22,017 nucleotides of DNA from JAAZKO01 sp964432115 (GTDB taxonomy: Bacteria > Patescibacteriota > Microgenomatia > UBA1400 > PJMF01), in assembly GCA_964432115.1 (NCBI GenBank), contig CAYSMC010000019.1, positions 1 to 22,017 on the forward strand, written 5' to 3'. The position numbers and the translations under genes are program-made. The notes under the pieces were generated by a model, which saw only the letters and a list, made by a program, of their open reading frames with translations, made no database searches and was not told the origin of the DNA. Positions 1 through 8,255 of this stretch are shown in pieces. The first letter of the stretch is position 1. Each line of letters starts with the position of its first letter.

Positions 1-5
1 AAGCG

Positions 6-79
<74 letters not shown>

Positions 80-121
80 TTAAAAAGCAATTTGATTACT
101 TCTGGTTTATTTAATTACCGC

Positions 122-150
122 ATTATACTAAAAGCCCCAGTATTAGACAA
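122..150 (-). promoter_or_regulatory. Promoter of the tRNA-Arg gene
   Basis: On the minus strand there is a -35 TTGTCT (145-150), a 17-bp spacer and a consensus -10 TATAAT (122-127). Transcription would start near 115, about 36 nt before the mature tRNA. The 124-nt gap between the tRNA and the methyltransferase gene holds nothing else I can support, and I see no terminator hairpin for the methyltransferase. Confidence 0.7.
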
Positions 151-203
151 ACTAAAAAATTAACTTTTATTTAGTAGCAGAACAATGATTGTAGAGAAAT
201 TTT

Positions 204-962
204 TTATTTATTAATCAATAAATAAAAACGGTTGGTGTAAGCAGAGTGCTTTTTTTTAAATAAAAAAGGATAAATAAACACATTGCACAGAGCATAAAAA
301 AATAACTTAAAGAAAAAATAAAGATGATTTACTCCTGCAATTGCTATTTGGCTCAGTTGTAATTTATATAGAAAATTTGACCAACGATAATCACCACTAA
401 ACATCAATTCAGCCTGAAAGCGGTTGCGCCAATTTTTGATTTCTAATGGAGAAGGTAGACCATGTTTAAGGTGATCTTTTAAAAAAGCCACTTGAGTTTT
501 GTCCTCAACAGCCTGATATAGTTCTTTTTCACCAGCAATATGTTTTTTGGTACCCAATGGCGCTGAACAAATTAATTGTTTTTTAGTGACTCTCAACATT
601 TCTTTAATGAAATTTAATCTATCTTGCTGAGGAACATGTTCTAAAACATCAACACAGACCACCACTTCAAAACTACGATCACTAAAAGGTAATTTTTTGC
701 CATCATAATACAGGCTTTTTACATGAGCTGTTAAATATGTTGGTGACTGATTGATCTCATCGGCAATATTAATTTGATAATAGTCTTTGGCCCGAGTAAT
801 TTTTTGTAAAATCGGTTGTTCTCCGCCTACATCTAAAATTTTCATGTGTCGGGGGATTTGACTAGCAATAAAGCGTTGTCGCTCGTGAATATCTGGTGGC
901 AGAAAATAAAAACTATGTACTAATTTTCGTTCAATAGTGGATATAAATGTCATCCTTGCCAT
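204..962 (-). CDS. Class I SAM-dependent methyltransferase
   Basis: This 252-aa protein has the class I (Methyltransf_11-like) core. Motif I ILDVGGEQ lies near residue 42, and a motif IV-like VVVCVDVLEHV near residue 100, followed by the amphipathic helix usual for the family. The SAM-binding core spans roughly residues 40-140. The C-terminal third is not conserved and contains a strongly hydrophobic, aromatic stretch (about 208-236) followed by KKK, which may lie on or in the membrane. This form is common among methyltransferases of glycan or envelope biosynthesis, but the substrate cannot be read from the sequence. ATG at 962 is used; a second ATG three codons later is an alternative. The gene is divergent from uvrB. 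Confidence 0.8.
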   Translation of the reverse strand: MARMTFISTIERKLVHSFYFLPPDIHERQRFIASQIPRHMKILDVGGEQPILQKITRAKDYYQINIADEINQSPTYLTAHVKSLYYDGKKLPFSDRSFEVVVCVDVLEHVPQQDRLNFIKEMLRVTKKQLICSAPLGTKKHIAGEKELYQAVEDKTQVAFLKDHLKHGLPSPLEIKNWRNRFQAELMFSGDYRWSNFLYKLQLSQIAIAGVNHLYFFFKLFFYALCNVFIYPFLFKKKHSAYTNRFYLLINK

Positions 963-974
963 TATAGTAAAGAA

Positions 975-1002
975 TCTATAGGGAGCAACAAGCAGCTTTC
1001 AA
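975..1002 (-). promoter_or_regulatory. Candidate promoter of the methyltransferase gene
   Basis: Minus-strand TTGAAA (997-1002), a 16-bp spacer and TATAGA (975-980) lie just upstream of the ATG at 962. The predicted start near 968 leaves a leader of only about 6 nt with no Shine-Dalgarno. The element shares the short divergent region with uvrB. AT-rich sequence makes chance matches likely. Confidence 0.45.
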
Positions 1003-1009
1003 AATAGAG

Positions 1010-1015
1010 TATAAT
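1010..1015 (+). promoter_or_regulatory. -10 element of the uvrB-led array
   Basis: A consensus TATAAT lies 22 nt upstream of the uvrB ATG. No convincing -35 sits at 16-18 bp. The predicted leader is about 15 nt, pyrimidine-rich, and has no GGAG-type ribosome binding site. Confidence 0.5.
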
Positions 1016-1037
1016 ATAAGGTTCTCTTATTTCAAAA

Positions 1038-3164
1038 ATGCAATTTAAACTAGAAGCCAAATACCAGCCAACCGGAGATCAACCTCAAGCGATTGAACAA
1101 TTGACTGGTGGAATTACACAAGGCAAAAAAAATCAAGTGCTGTTAGGAGTCACTGGTTCAGGCAAAACTTTCACCATTGCCAATGTTATCGCCCAAACTC
1201 AAAGACCAACACTAGTTATTGCTCATAATAAAACTCTAGCCGCTCAACTTTATCAAGAATTACGCGATTTTTTTCCAAAAAATGCGGTTTCTTATTTTGT
1301 TTCCTATTATGACTATTATCAACCAGAAGCCTATCTACCAGGTAGCGACACTTATATTGAAAAAGAGGCAATGATTAATGATGAAATTGACAAATTACGT
1401 TTGGCAGCCACTACCAATCTTTTAACCAGACCAGATAATATTGTGGTGGCTTCGGTTTCTTGTATTTATAACTTAGGCTCACCAGCCGAATATGGTAAAT
1501 TTGTTTTAGAAATTGTGGAAGGAGAACTGATTGAACGCAAAACCCTACTTTTACAATTAAGTAATTTACAATATGAGCGCAGTAATAGCGATCTTGAACG
1601 CGGTAGTTATCGTCTCAGAGGTGATGTAATTCAACTCTGGCCAGCTTACAGTGATACCGCCATTCGCATTGATACTTTAAACAATAAAATCAGCAAAATT
1701 GATGAAATAGATCCAATTTCTGGTCAAACAATTCCTCTAAAACCAGGAATAAAAAAGCGTAATCATTTTGTAATTTATCCAGCTAAACATTATTTACTTG
1801 ATCCTCAAAGTCAAAAAAAAGCTCTGCAAGAAATTCGCCAAGATACGGCTAAAAGAGTTGAGGAATTAAATAATCTGGGAAAAACGCTGGAGGCTTATCG
1901 CTTAAAACAAAAAGTTAATTATGATTTAGAGAGAATTGAAGAATTTGGTTTTGTGAATGGTATCGAAAATTATTCTCGTTATTTTGACGGTCGACAAACG
2001 GGAGAACCTCCTTATACCTTAATAGATTATTTAAGTTTTAATCAGAAAAAATTTAATAAAGACTCTTTTTTAACCATTATTGACGAAAGTCACATGACCA
2101 TTCCCCAAATTAAGGGTATGTTTTTTGGCGATAGATCACGTAAAGAAACATTGATTGAATATGGTTTTCGTTTACCAAGTGCCATGGACAACCGACCACT
2201 CAATTTCAATGAATTTTTAGAAAGACAACAACAAATCATTTATTTATCTGCCACCCCAAAGCCTTGGGAAATCAATCAAAGTCAAGGAGAGGTGGTAGAA
2301 CAATTAATCAGACCGACGGGCTTAGTTGATCCTCAAGTTGAAGTCAGATCCAGTGAAAAACAAATTGAAGATTTAATTAGGGAAATTGTTAAAAAAGTAG
2401 AGCTGGGCCAAAGAACTTTGGTCACCACTTTAACCAAAAAAATGGCCGAGGCCTTAACTGATTATTTAAATGATCCCAAAAAAGTTAATAAATTATTAAA
2501 CAAAAAAGCCAAAAAACTACCTAAAGTTGCCTATTTACATTCTGATATTGATACTTTGGATCGCAATGATATTTTAGATGATCTGCGCAGTGGCACCTAT
2601 GATGTTTTAGTTGGAATTAATTTGTTGAGAGAAGGTTTAGATTTGCCTGAAGTTAGTTTGGTAGGAATTTTAGATGCTGATAAAGAAGGTTTTTTAAGAA
2701 ATGATATTGCGTTGATTCAAACCATTGGCAGGGCGGCGCGCCATGTTAATGGTCTCGCTATTTTGTACGCAGACAAAGTCACTCAGTCAATACAAAAAGC
2801 AATTGATGAAACTGCGCGCCGCCGCCAAAAACAGCTTGATTATAATCGGCAACACCATATTGACCCAATCACGATTAGCAAACCGATTAGAGAAAAATTA
2901 CTGCAAAGAGAAAAAGATGGAGATAACTGGCAAAAAGAACTAGATCGAACACAAAAAAACCAAAATAAAAAAGCCATTTATTTGCAAATTAATAAACATT
3001 CTAGACTTAATTTAACCGCCATCAATGCTCAAAGTCTTACACCCGAAGAAAGAGTTAAATTAGTCAAACAATTGCGAGTACAAATGAACAGAGCAGCCAA
3101 TGATTTAGACTTTGAACTGGCAGCGATTATTAGAGACAAAATTGCCGAATTAAAATTACAATAA
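1038..3164 (+). CDS. uvrB: Excinuclease ABC subunit UvrB
   Basis: UvrB is the damage-verification helicase of nucleotide excision repair: UvrA loads it on DNA and it recruits UvrC. The 708-aa product carries all key elements. Walker A GVTGSGKT is at residues 37-44. The tyrosine-rich beta-hairpin that is threaded between DNA strands (SYYDYYQPEAYLPG) begins near residue 89. The Walker B-like IIDESH lies near residue 350, and helicase motif VI QTIGRAAR follows. A C-terminal UVR domain (about 670-705, ending IIRDKIAEL) is the UvrC/UvrA contact. It is somewhat longer than typical UvrB proteins (about 660-670 aa). It leads a plus-strand array and is followed 32 nt later by uvrA. Confidence 0.98.
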   Translation: MQFKLEAKYQPTGDQPQAIEQLTGGITQGKKNQVLLGVTGSGKTFTIANVIAQTQRPTLVIAHNKTLAAQLYQELRDFFPKNAVSYFVSYYDYYQPEAYLPGSDTYIEKEAMINDEIDKLRLAATTNLLTRPDNIVVASVSCIYNLGSPAEYGKFVLEIVEGELIERKTLLLQLSNLQYERSNSDLERGSYRLRGDVIQLWPAYSDTAIRIDTLNNKISKIDEIDPISGQTIPLKPGIKKRNHFVIYPAKHYLLDPQSQKKALQEIRQDTAKRVEELNNLGKTLEAYRLKQKVNYDLERIEEFGFVNGIENYSRYFDGRQTGEPPYTLIDYLSFNQKKFNKDSFLTIIDESHMTIPQIKGMFFGDRSRKETLIEYGFRLPSAMDNRPLNFNEFLERQQQIIYLSATPKPWEINQSQGEVVEQLIRPTGLVDPQVEVRSSEKQIEDLIREIVKKVELGQRTLVTTLTKKMAEALTDYLNDPKKVNKLLNKKAKKLPKVAYLHSDIDTLDRNDILDDLRSGTYDVLVGINLLREGLDLPEVSLVGILDADKEGFLRNDIALIQTIGRAARHVNGLAILYADKVTQSIQKAIDETARRRQKQLDYNRQHHIDPITISKPIREKLLQREKDGDNWQKELDRTQKNQNKKAIYLQINKHSRLNLTAINAQSLTPEERVKLVKQLRVQMNRAANDLDFELAAIIRDKIAELKLQ

Positions 3165-3196
3165 TGCCCATTCACTAAAAATGACAAATTATTAAA

Positions 3197-5077
3197 ATGA
3201 CAACATCAGAAATTACCATTACTGGCGCTCGTGAACATAATCTAAAAGACATTAGTTTATCCTTGCCAAAAAATAAGTTAATCGTCTTTACTGGTCTTTC
3301 TGGATCGGGTAAAAGTTCTTTAGCTTTTGATACTCTTTATGCTGAGGGTCAGCGCCGCTACGTAGAGTCGCTCAGTTCTTATGCTCGCCAATTTTTAGGA
3401 GTGATGCATAAACCCGACGTTGATCAAATTGACGGTCTGTCACCAGCCATTGCTATCGATCAAAAAACCACTTCACACAACCCTCGATCTACCGTCGGCA
3501 CTATTACCGAAATCTATGATTATTTAAGACTCTTATTCGCTAGAGTTGGTCATCCTCATTGTCCTAAATGTGGACAAGAAATTGCCACTCAAAGCATTGA
3601 TCAAATCATTGAACAAATTCTGCAACAAATTGAAGAACGCATTATAAATAATGCTGGAGAGCCACAAAAAATGCTCTTACTTGCTCCAATCGTGAAAAAT
3701 CGTAAAGGAGAATTTGATGGCCTGCTACAAAATTTAGTCAAAAAGGGTTATTCTCGAGCAAGAATTGATAGTCAAATTTATAATCTAGAAGAACCACTAA
3801 CTTTAATCAAAACTAACAAACATAACATTGATGTGCTCATTGATCGTTTTGTCTTGAATAAAAAACAATTAACTAACGATCAGGAACAGCGCTCGCTTCG
3901 CTCGCGCCTCAATCAATCTGTAGAAGATGCTTTGCGCTTAGCCAATGGTCTGGTTCTGGTCGCTTGGATTGAAGATCCTGGTTTTGATTTTCCAGAAAAT
4001 CCCAAAAAACTAACCGAGCATTTGTTTAGCGAAAATTTTGCTTGCAGTGATTGTGGTATTTCTTTGGAGGAATTGGAACCAAGAATTTTCTCTTTTAATG
4101 CGCCGGAAGGAGCTTGCGAAACTTGCAATGGTTTGGGTTCAATTTTAAAGATTAACCCTCAAAAAATTATTGCCCCTGCCCTAACTCTCAGTGAGGGAGC
4201 AGTCATTCCTTTTGCGCGAATGATGAGTAATGATACTTGGTTTTCTCGTTTAGTTAAACAAGTAGTAGAGGCAGGAAATTATGATTTTCGTCAAACAGCT
4301 TGGCAAGATATGAACCAAGAATTTCAAGAAATACTTCTTTATGGCAGTAAGGAAATTTATGACGTAGTTGGAGAAAATCGTTTTGGCAATGTGACTAGTT
4401 ATCAAACAAAGTTTGAAGGTTTTGTGAAAAATTTAGAGCGTCGTTATAGTGAAACAGATAGCGAATATATTCGTCGAGAAATTGGCCAATTTATGCATAA
4501 AGAAACTTGTCCTAGTTGTCACGGCGATCGCTTAAAAAAAGAAGCTTTAGCAGTTCACATTGATGAAAAAAATATTGCAGAAATTAGTCAATTAACCATC
4601 GATCAATCATTGCACTGGATCGATCGTTTACAAAATCCTCAACAAACTATCCTTAGTCAAAAAGAGCAAAGTATTGCCGAGTCTATTTTAAAAGAAATTC
4701 ATAGTCGTTTACATTTTTTAAACGCCGTGGGTCTGAATTATTTGACTATTTCCAGAGAAGCTGGGAGTTTAGCAGGAGGAGAGGCGCAAAGAATTCGGCT
4801 CGCTTCACAAATTGGCACCGGACTAACTGGAGTGCTTTATATTCTAGATGAACCCACCATCGGTTTACACCAACGAGACAATCAACGCTTAATTAAAACC
4901 TTACAAGAACTGCGAGATAAGGGGAATACCGTTATTGTGGTGGAACACGATCGAGAAATTATGGAAGCAGCTGACTTTATCATCGATTTTGGACCTTTAG
5001 CTGGTCAGGAGGGAGGTAAAATCGTCTTTACCGGCACTCATCAAGAATTACTTCAAGCCAAAACCCTCACTGCTTAA
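3197..5077 (+). CDS. uvrA: Excinuclease ABC subunit UvrA, N-terminal part (ends at in-frame TAA)
   Basis: UvrA is the damage-sensing, DNA-binding ABC ATPase of nucleotide excision repair. This 626-codon part carries ATPase half I: Walker A GLSGSGKS at residues 33-40, a zinc-binding pair C283/C286 with C307/C310, CPSCHGDRL near 437, signature LAGGEAQRI at 525-533 and Walker B with LDEPTIGLH. The stop at 5075-5077 falls in the linker after NBD I, between KTLTA and YLSRKK. The related linker in other UvrAs reads LTGxYLS, so TAA replaces one linker residue, perhaps Gln CAA. The downstream half continues in the same frame to 6172. The ABC signature has Ala where Ser is usual (LSGGE). A short insertion lies near residues 226-237. 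The ATG at 3197 has no Shine-Dalgarno. Confidence 0.93.
   Translation: MTTSEITITGAREHNLKDISLSLPKNKLIVFTGLSGSGKSSLAFDTLYAEGQRRYVESLSSYARQFLGVMHKPDVDQIDGLSPAIAIDQKTTSHNPRSTVGTITEIYDYLRLLFARVGHPHCPKCGQEIATQSIDQIIEQILQQIEERIINNAGEPQKMLLLAPIVKNRKGEFDGLLQNLVKKGYSRARIDSQIYNLEEPLTLIKTNKHNIDVLIDRFVLNKKQLTNDQEQRSLRSRLNQSVEDALRLANGLVLVAWIEDPGFDFPENPKKLTEHLFSENFACSDCGISLEELEPRIFSFNAPEGACETCNGLGSILKINPQKIIAPALTLSEGAVIPFARMMSNDTWFSRLVKQVVEAGNYDFRQTAWQDMNQEFQEILLYGSKEIYDVVGENRFGNVTSYQTKFEGFVKNLERRYSETDSEYIRREIGQFMHKETCPSCHGDRLKKEALAVHIDEKNIAEISQLTIDQSLHWIDRLQNPQQTILSQKEQSIAESILKEIHSRLHFLNAVGLNYLTISREAGSLAGGEAQRIRLASQIGTGLTGVLYILDEPTIGLHQRDNQRLIKTLQELRDKGNTVIVVEHDREIMEAADFIIDFGPLAGQEGGKIVFTGTHQELLQAKTLTA
3889..3907 (+). 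repeat. GC-rich 9-nt tandem near-duplication inside uvrA
   Basis: GCGCTCGCTTCGCTCGCGC contains CGCTCG twice, 9 nt apart, with 15 of 19 bases G or C in an AT-rich gene. It encodes RSLRSR in a short segment (about residues 226-237) that looks like an insertion relative to other UvrA proteins. Confidence 0.5.
5075..5077 (+). other. uvrA: In-frame TAA interrupting uvrA
   Basis: Both uvrA parts are in the same frame (3197 and 5300 are congruent mod 3). Reading 5078-5299 without a break gives YLSRKKQITRQER, then the second Walker A GVSGSGKST (5258-5284). A single codon therefore separates the parts, with no frameshift. There is no ATG, GTG or TTG in frame between 5078 and 5258. Confidence 0.95.
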
Positions 5078-5299
5078 TATTTATCTAGAAAAAAACAAAT
5101 TACTCGCCAAGAACGAGCGCAACGCCAATTAATTGATCCAGATACAACCGTAGCCAATGTCTTTCAACGCTCCAAAATTTCTTTTCGAGGAGCTAAACAT
5201 CACAATTTAAAAAGTATTGACGTCGATTTCCCACTTAATACTTTAACTTGTATTACCGGTGTTTCGGGATCCGGAAAATCAACACTGTTAGACAATGTA

Positions 5300-6172
5300 T
5301 TGCACAACCACTTAGCTAAATATTTGGGTAAGAGCTTTGATGGAAAGCTGGCAAAAATTGAACAATTAATTGTTCCAGAACAAATCAGACGCTTGAGTTT
5401 AATTAATCAAAGTCCAATTGGTAAAACCCCTCGTTCTAATCCCGCTACCTACACTAAAACCTTTGATCACATTCGGCAAGTGTTCGCCAACACTAGAGAT
5501 GCCCAAATTAGAGCATATAAATCAGGGCGTTTTAGTTTTAATGTTAAGGGTGGACGTTGTGAAACTTGCCAAGGAGAAGGTCAAATTAAAATAGAAATGC
5601 AATTTTTGCCAGATGTTTATGTGGAGTGTGATGTTTGTCATGGCAAACGTTATAACAAAGAAACTTTAGAAGTTTATTATCAAGAAAAAAATATTGCCGA
5701 TGTGTTGAATCTAACTATTGATGAAGCTTATGATTTTTTTAAGAATCAATCTCTCATTCGTCATAAATTAGCCACTTTGCAGGCAGTTGGTTTGGGTTAT
5801 TTAAAACTTGGTCAAAGTTCTCCAACTTTGAGTGGAGGAGAGGCTCAACGAATTAAATTAGCTAAAGAATTAAGTATTAAAAGCCATGATCACACCATTT
5901 ATTTATTAGATGAACCTACTACTGGCTTACATTTTGCTGATATTCAAAAATTATTAAATGTTTTACACAAACTTATCAAGCAAGATAACACGGTGGTCGT
6001 TATTGAACATAATTTAGATGTGATTAAAAACGCTGATTGGATCATTGATTTGGGTCCTGAGGGTGGAGATGGTGGAGGAGAAATAGTGGCAACTGGCACG
6101 CCAGCAACATTGAGCCAAAATGCCAATTCTTTAACCGGCATTTATTTAAAAGCCGAATTGGCTGAAAACTAG
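5300..6172 (+). CDS. uvrA: Excinuclease ABC subunit UvrA, C-terminal part
   Basis: This is the second half of the uvrA gene interrupted at 5075. The open frame really extends upstream from 5078. The TTG at 5300 is only the first permissible start codon, and starting there would lose the second Walker A (GVSGSGKST, 5258-5284), leaving a dead ATPase half. Downstream are the third zinc module (CETCQGEGQ ... CDVCHGKRY), signature LSGGEAQRIKL and Walker B with LLDEPTTGLH, then the Q- and H-loop region ending WIIDLGPEGG. The full gene is 3197-6172, about 991 codons including the stop, in the usual UvrA size range. Function requires readthrough, a suppressor tRNA, or the stop being a sequence error. 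A true nonsense mutation would make uvrA a pseudogene. Confidence 0.85.
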   Translation: MHNHLAKYLGKSFDGKLAKIEQLIVPEQIRRLSLINQSPIGKTPRSNPATYTKTFDHIRQVFANTRDAQIRAYKSGRFSFNVKGGRCETCQGEGQIKIEMQFLPDVYVECDVCHGKRYNKETLEVYYQEKNIADVLNLTIDEAYDFFKNQSLIRHKLATLQAVGLGYLKLGQSSPTLSGGEAQRIKLAKELSIKSHDHTIYLLDEPTTGLHFADIQKLLNVLHKLIKQDNTVVVIEHNLDVIKNADWIIDLGPEGGDGGGEIVATGTPATLSQNANSLTGIYLKAELAEN

Positions 6173-6187
6173 CTTTTCCGCTACAAT
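6158..6187 (+). promoter_or_regulatory. Possible promoter of the transglutaminase gene
   Basis: TTGGCT (6158-6163), an 18-bp spacer and TACAAT (6182-6187) lie directly before the ATG at 6195. The TACAAT ends 7 nt before the ATG, so transcription would begin at or next to the start codon and give a leaderless message. It overlaps the end of uvrA. Confidence 0.4.
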
Positions 6188-6194
6188 TAGATTA

Positions 6195-8255
6195 ATGTTG
6201 ATTGCTCAATTTTTACAGAAAATTTTTAATAAAAAAACCTTGTTGACTTATTTTTTAACTATTTTTTTGCTTATTTCTAATCTCTTTTTATGGCCAAAAA
6301 CTATTTCGGCCACAGAAGAAACTAAAAGTTTCAGTATTAATCTCGAGAGTAATTATCAAATTAATGCTAATGGTAAAACTTTAGTTACTCAAAAATTTAC
6401 CATTCGCAACCTCACTCCCGAATATTTTATCAATCGATACGGCATTATTATTAGCTCCACCAATTTGGAAAATATTAGAGTTACTGATAACGGAGTAGCG
6501 CTAGAACCACAAATCACCAAATTAACTGGCCAAACTAGCATTGGCATTAGTTTTGAGGAACAAATTTTGGGAGAAGGTAAAAGTCGAGAGTTAATTATTA
6601 GTTATCTTGATAGTGATATTGCTAATATTAGTGGCAAAATACTCGAAATTAATATTCCAGCTTTGGCTGATATTGATCAATATGATCAATATCAATTAAA
6701 TTTACTGGTTCCAAACATCTTTGGACCGGTGAGTAGAATTAGTCCTAGTGATTTTACCGTCAAGAAAACAGGTGATTTTGATACTTTTCACTATGAAAAT
6801 TTGCAAGGAGAGGCAGTTAGTGCCATTTTTGGTGATAAACAGGTTTTTGACTTAAAACTTAGTTATTATCTCAACAACCCAAACAGCCAAAACGCTTTAA
6901 CCCAAATTACCTTGCCTCCAGAAACTCCCAATCAAAGAGTTCATTACCATCAATTAGATCCATTACCCAAATCAATTAAGGTTGATGCTGACGGAAATTT
7001 TATTGCTACTTATGAAGTACCAGCAAATAATTCGTTTAAAGTTGAACTTTTTGCTCAAGTTCTTTTAACACTACAAGCTGATCCCAATATTAGAGCTCTA
7101 CCAGTGTTACCAGACCACTTACTGGCCGAAAAATTTTGGGAAACTGATGATTCTCAATTACAGGATGTAGCTTCCACTTTAAATACCGCCAAAGATATTA
7201 ATCAATTTGTTGTGGATACTTTAAGTTACACCACAGAAGATTTAAGTGGACAATTTTATCGCTTGGGAGCTGCTACTAGTTTTCTGCCTGAAAATAGAAT
7301 TTTTGCGACTTGTCAAGAGTTTACTGATTTATTTGTAACTTTGGCACGAATTAAACAAATTCCAGCAAAAAGAATTATTGGTTTTGCTTATAGCAATAAT
7401 GAAGAATTGAGACCTATTAGTGTGGTAGGTGATGTTTTACATGCTTGGCCAGCTTTTTATAATCAAGATACTAATAATTGGCAAGAAATCGATCCCACCT
7501 GGCAAAACACTACTAATGGTATAGATTATTTTTCAAAATTTGATCTAAATCACATTACTTTTGCCATTAACGGCATTTCTAGTACTTTACCTTATCCAGC
7601 TGGCTCTTATCAGACTGATATTCAAGCTCAAGAAAAAAAGATTTATGTCGAATTCAGTCAAAATGAGTTTCCTGATATTCCTCCACAAATTGATCTCAAC
7701 CTAGAGGCAAAGAAGGTGTTGGATTTTACTGTTCCTGGTCAATATTTGCTAACAATCAGCAATCAAACTGGTCAGACTTGGTATTTTGCTAAACTCTCTC
7801 TAGAAGGAGAGAGCGTTAGTGTTAATTCAACGGCAGCTTGGCCACAACTGATTGTGCCTTTTCAAGAACTGAGTATACCTGTAAGCGTTTATAATAAGGA
7901 TAGTTTAATTGGTAAACAATCGCTAATTAATATTGCAGTCCAATTAAATACTGGAGAAATTTTTAACTATGAATTCGATGTCAAAGGCTTTGGCCAAATC
8001 AGCATCCAAGACCCAAGCAAAATCATTATGGTGGTCGCAGGCTTTGTCCTCCTTACCCTCACAACCGGGAGTCTATTCCTTCTTGGACGAAAAATCGCGA
8101 GTGCTTTACGTCGGCAAGGCCAAAAATCTGAAAAAAAGAATCAAGAGTTACACTCACTATCATCAGCTCTCAGCGAAAATCAAGCAACTGGTCAAGAAAG
8201 CCAAAACCCTGAGAGTGGAAGTTCTCCAAAGCGAACTTCAAGCACTGCTAATTGA
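6195..8255 (+). CDS. Membrane-anchored transglutaminase-like protein
   Basis: This 686-aa envelope protein has an N-terminal signal or anchor helix (residues 16-38) and a long extracytoplasmic beta-rich part (40-300). A transglutaminase-like core follows with an apparently complete Cys-His-Asp triad: C373 (ATCQEFT), H416 (LHAW) and D433 (IDPTW). A second beta region follows (480-600), then a single membrane helix (about 610-630), basic residues, and a Ser/Gln/Glu-rich cytoplasmic tail. Family members act as peptidases, amidases or cross-linkers of peptides; the substrate here is unknown. The last 95 residues, including the whole membrane anchor, are encoded in a 287-nt overlap with uvrC in another frame. 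It lies 22 nt after uvrA. The later 7TM_transglut-like and ATP-grasp genes suggest a shared envelope pathway. Confidence 0.85.
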   Translation: MLIAQFLQKIFNKKTLLTYFLTIFLLISNLFLWPKTISATEETKSFSINLESNYQINANGKTLVTQKFTIRNLTPEYFINRYGIIISSTNLENIRVTDNGVALEPQITKLTGQTSIGISFEEQILGEGKSRELIISYLDSDIANISGKILEINIPALADIDQYDQYQLNLLVPNIFGPVSRISPSDFTVKKTGDFDTFHYENLQGEAVSAIFGDKQVFDLKLSYYLNNPNSQNALTQITLPPETPNQRVHYHQLDPLPKSIKVDADGNFIATYEVPANNSFKVELFAQVLLTLQADPNIRALPVLPDHLLAEKFWETDDSQLQDVASTLNTAKDINQFVVDTLSYTTEDLSGQFYRLGAATSFLPENRIFATCQEFTDLFVTLARIKQIPAKRIIGFAYSNNEELRPISVVGDVLHAWPAFYNQDTNNWQEIDPTWQNTTNGIDYFSKFDLNHITFAINGISSTLPYPAGSYQTDIQAQEKKIYVEFSQNEFPDIPPQIDLNLEAKKVLDFTVPGQYLLTISNQTGQTWYFAKLSLEGESVSVNSTAAWPQLIVPFQELSIPVSVYNKDSLIGKQSLINIAVQLNTGEIFNYEFDVKGFGQISIQDPSKIIMVVAGFVLLTLTTGSLFLLGRKIASALRRQGQKSEKKNQELHSLSSALSENQATGQESQNPESGSSPKRTSSTAN

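Noticed and set aside
5078..6172. A uvrA second half expressed as an independent gene (split UvrA)
   Set aside because: No ATG, GTG or TTG precedes the second Walker A in frame. The first possible start (TTG 5300) removes the ATP-binding loop, so a functional restart is unlikely unless ATT is used.
7969..8255. The overlap as an artefact of a wrong uvrC start
   Set aside because: Moving the start cannot remove it: the essential GIY-YIG motifs (residues 34-57) themselves lie within the overlap, and the transglutaminase frame is open without a break to 8255.
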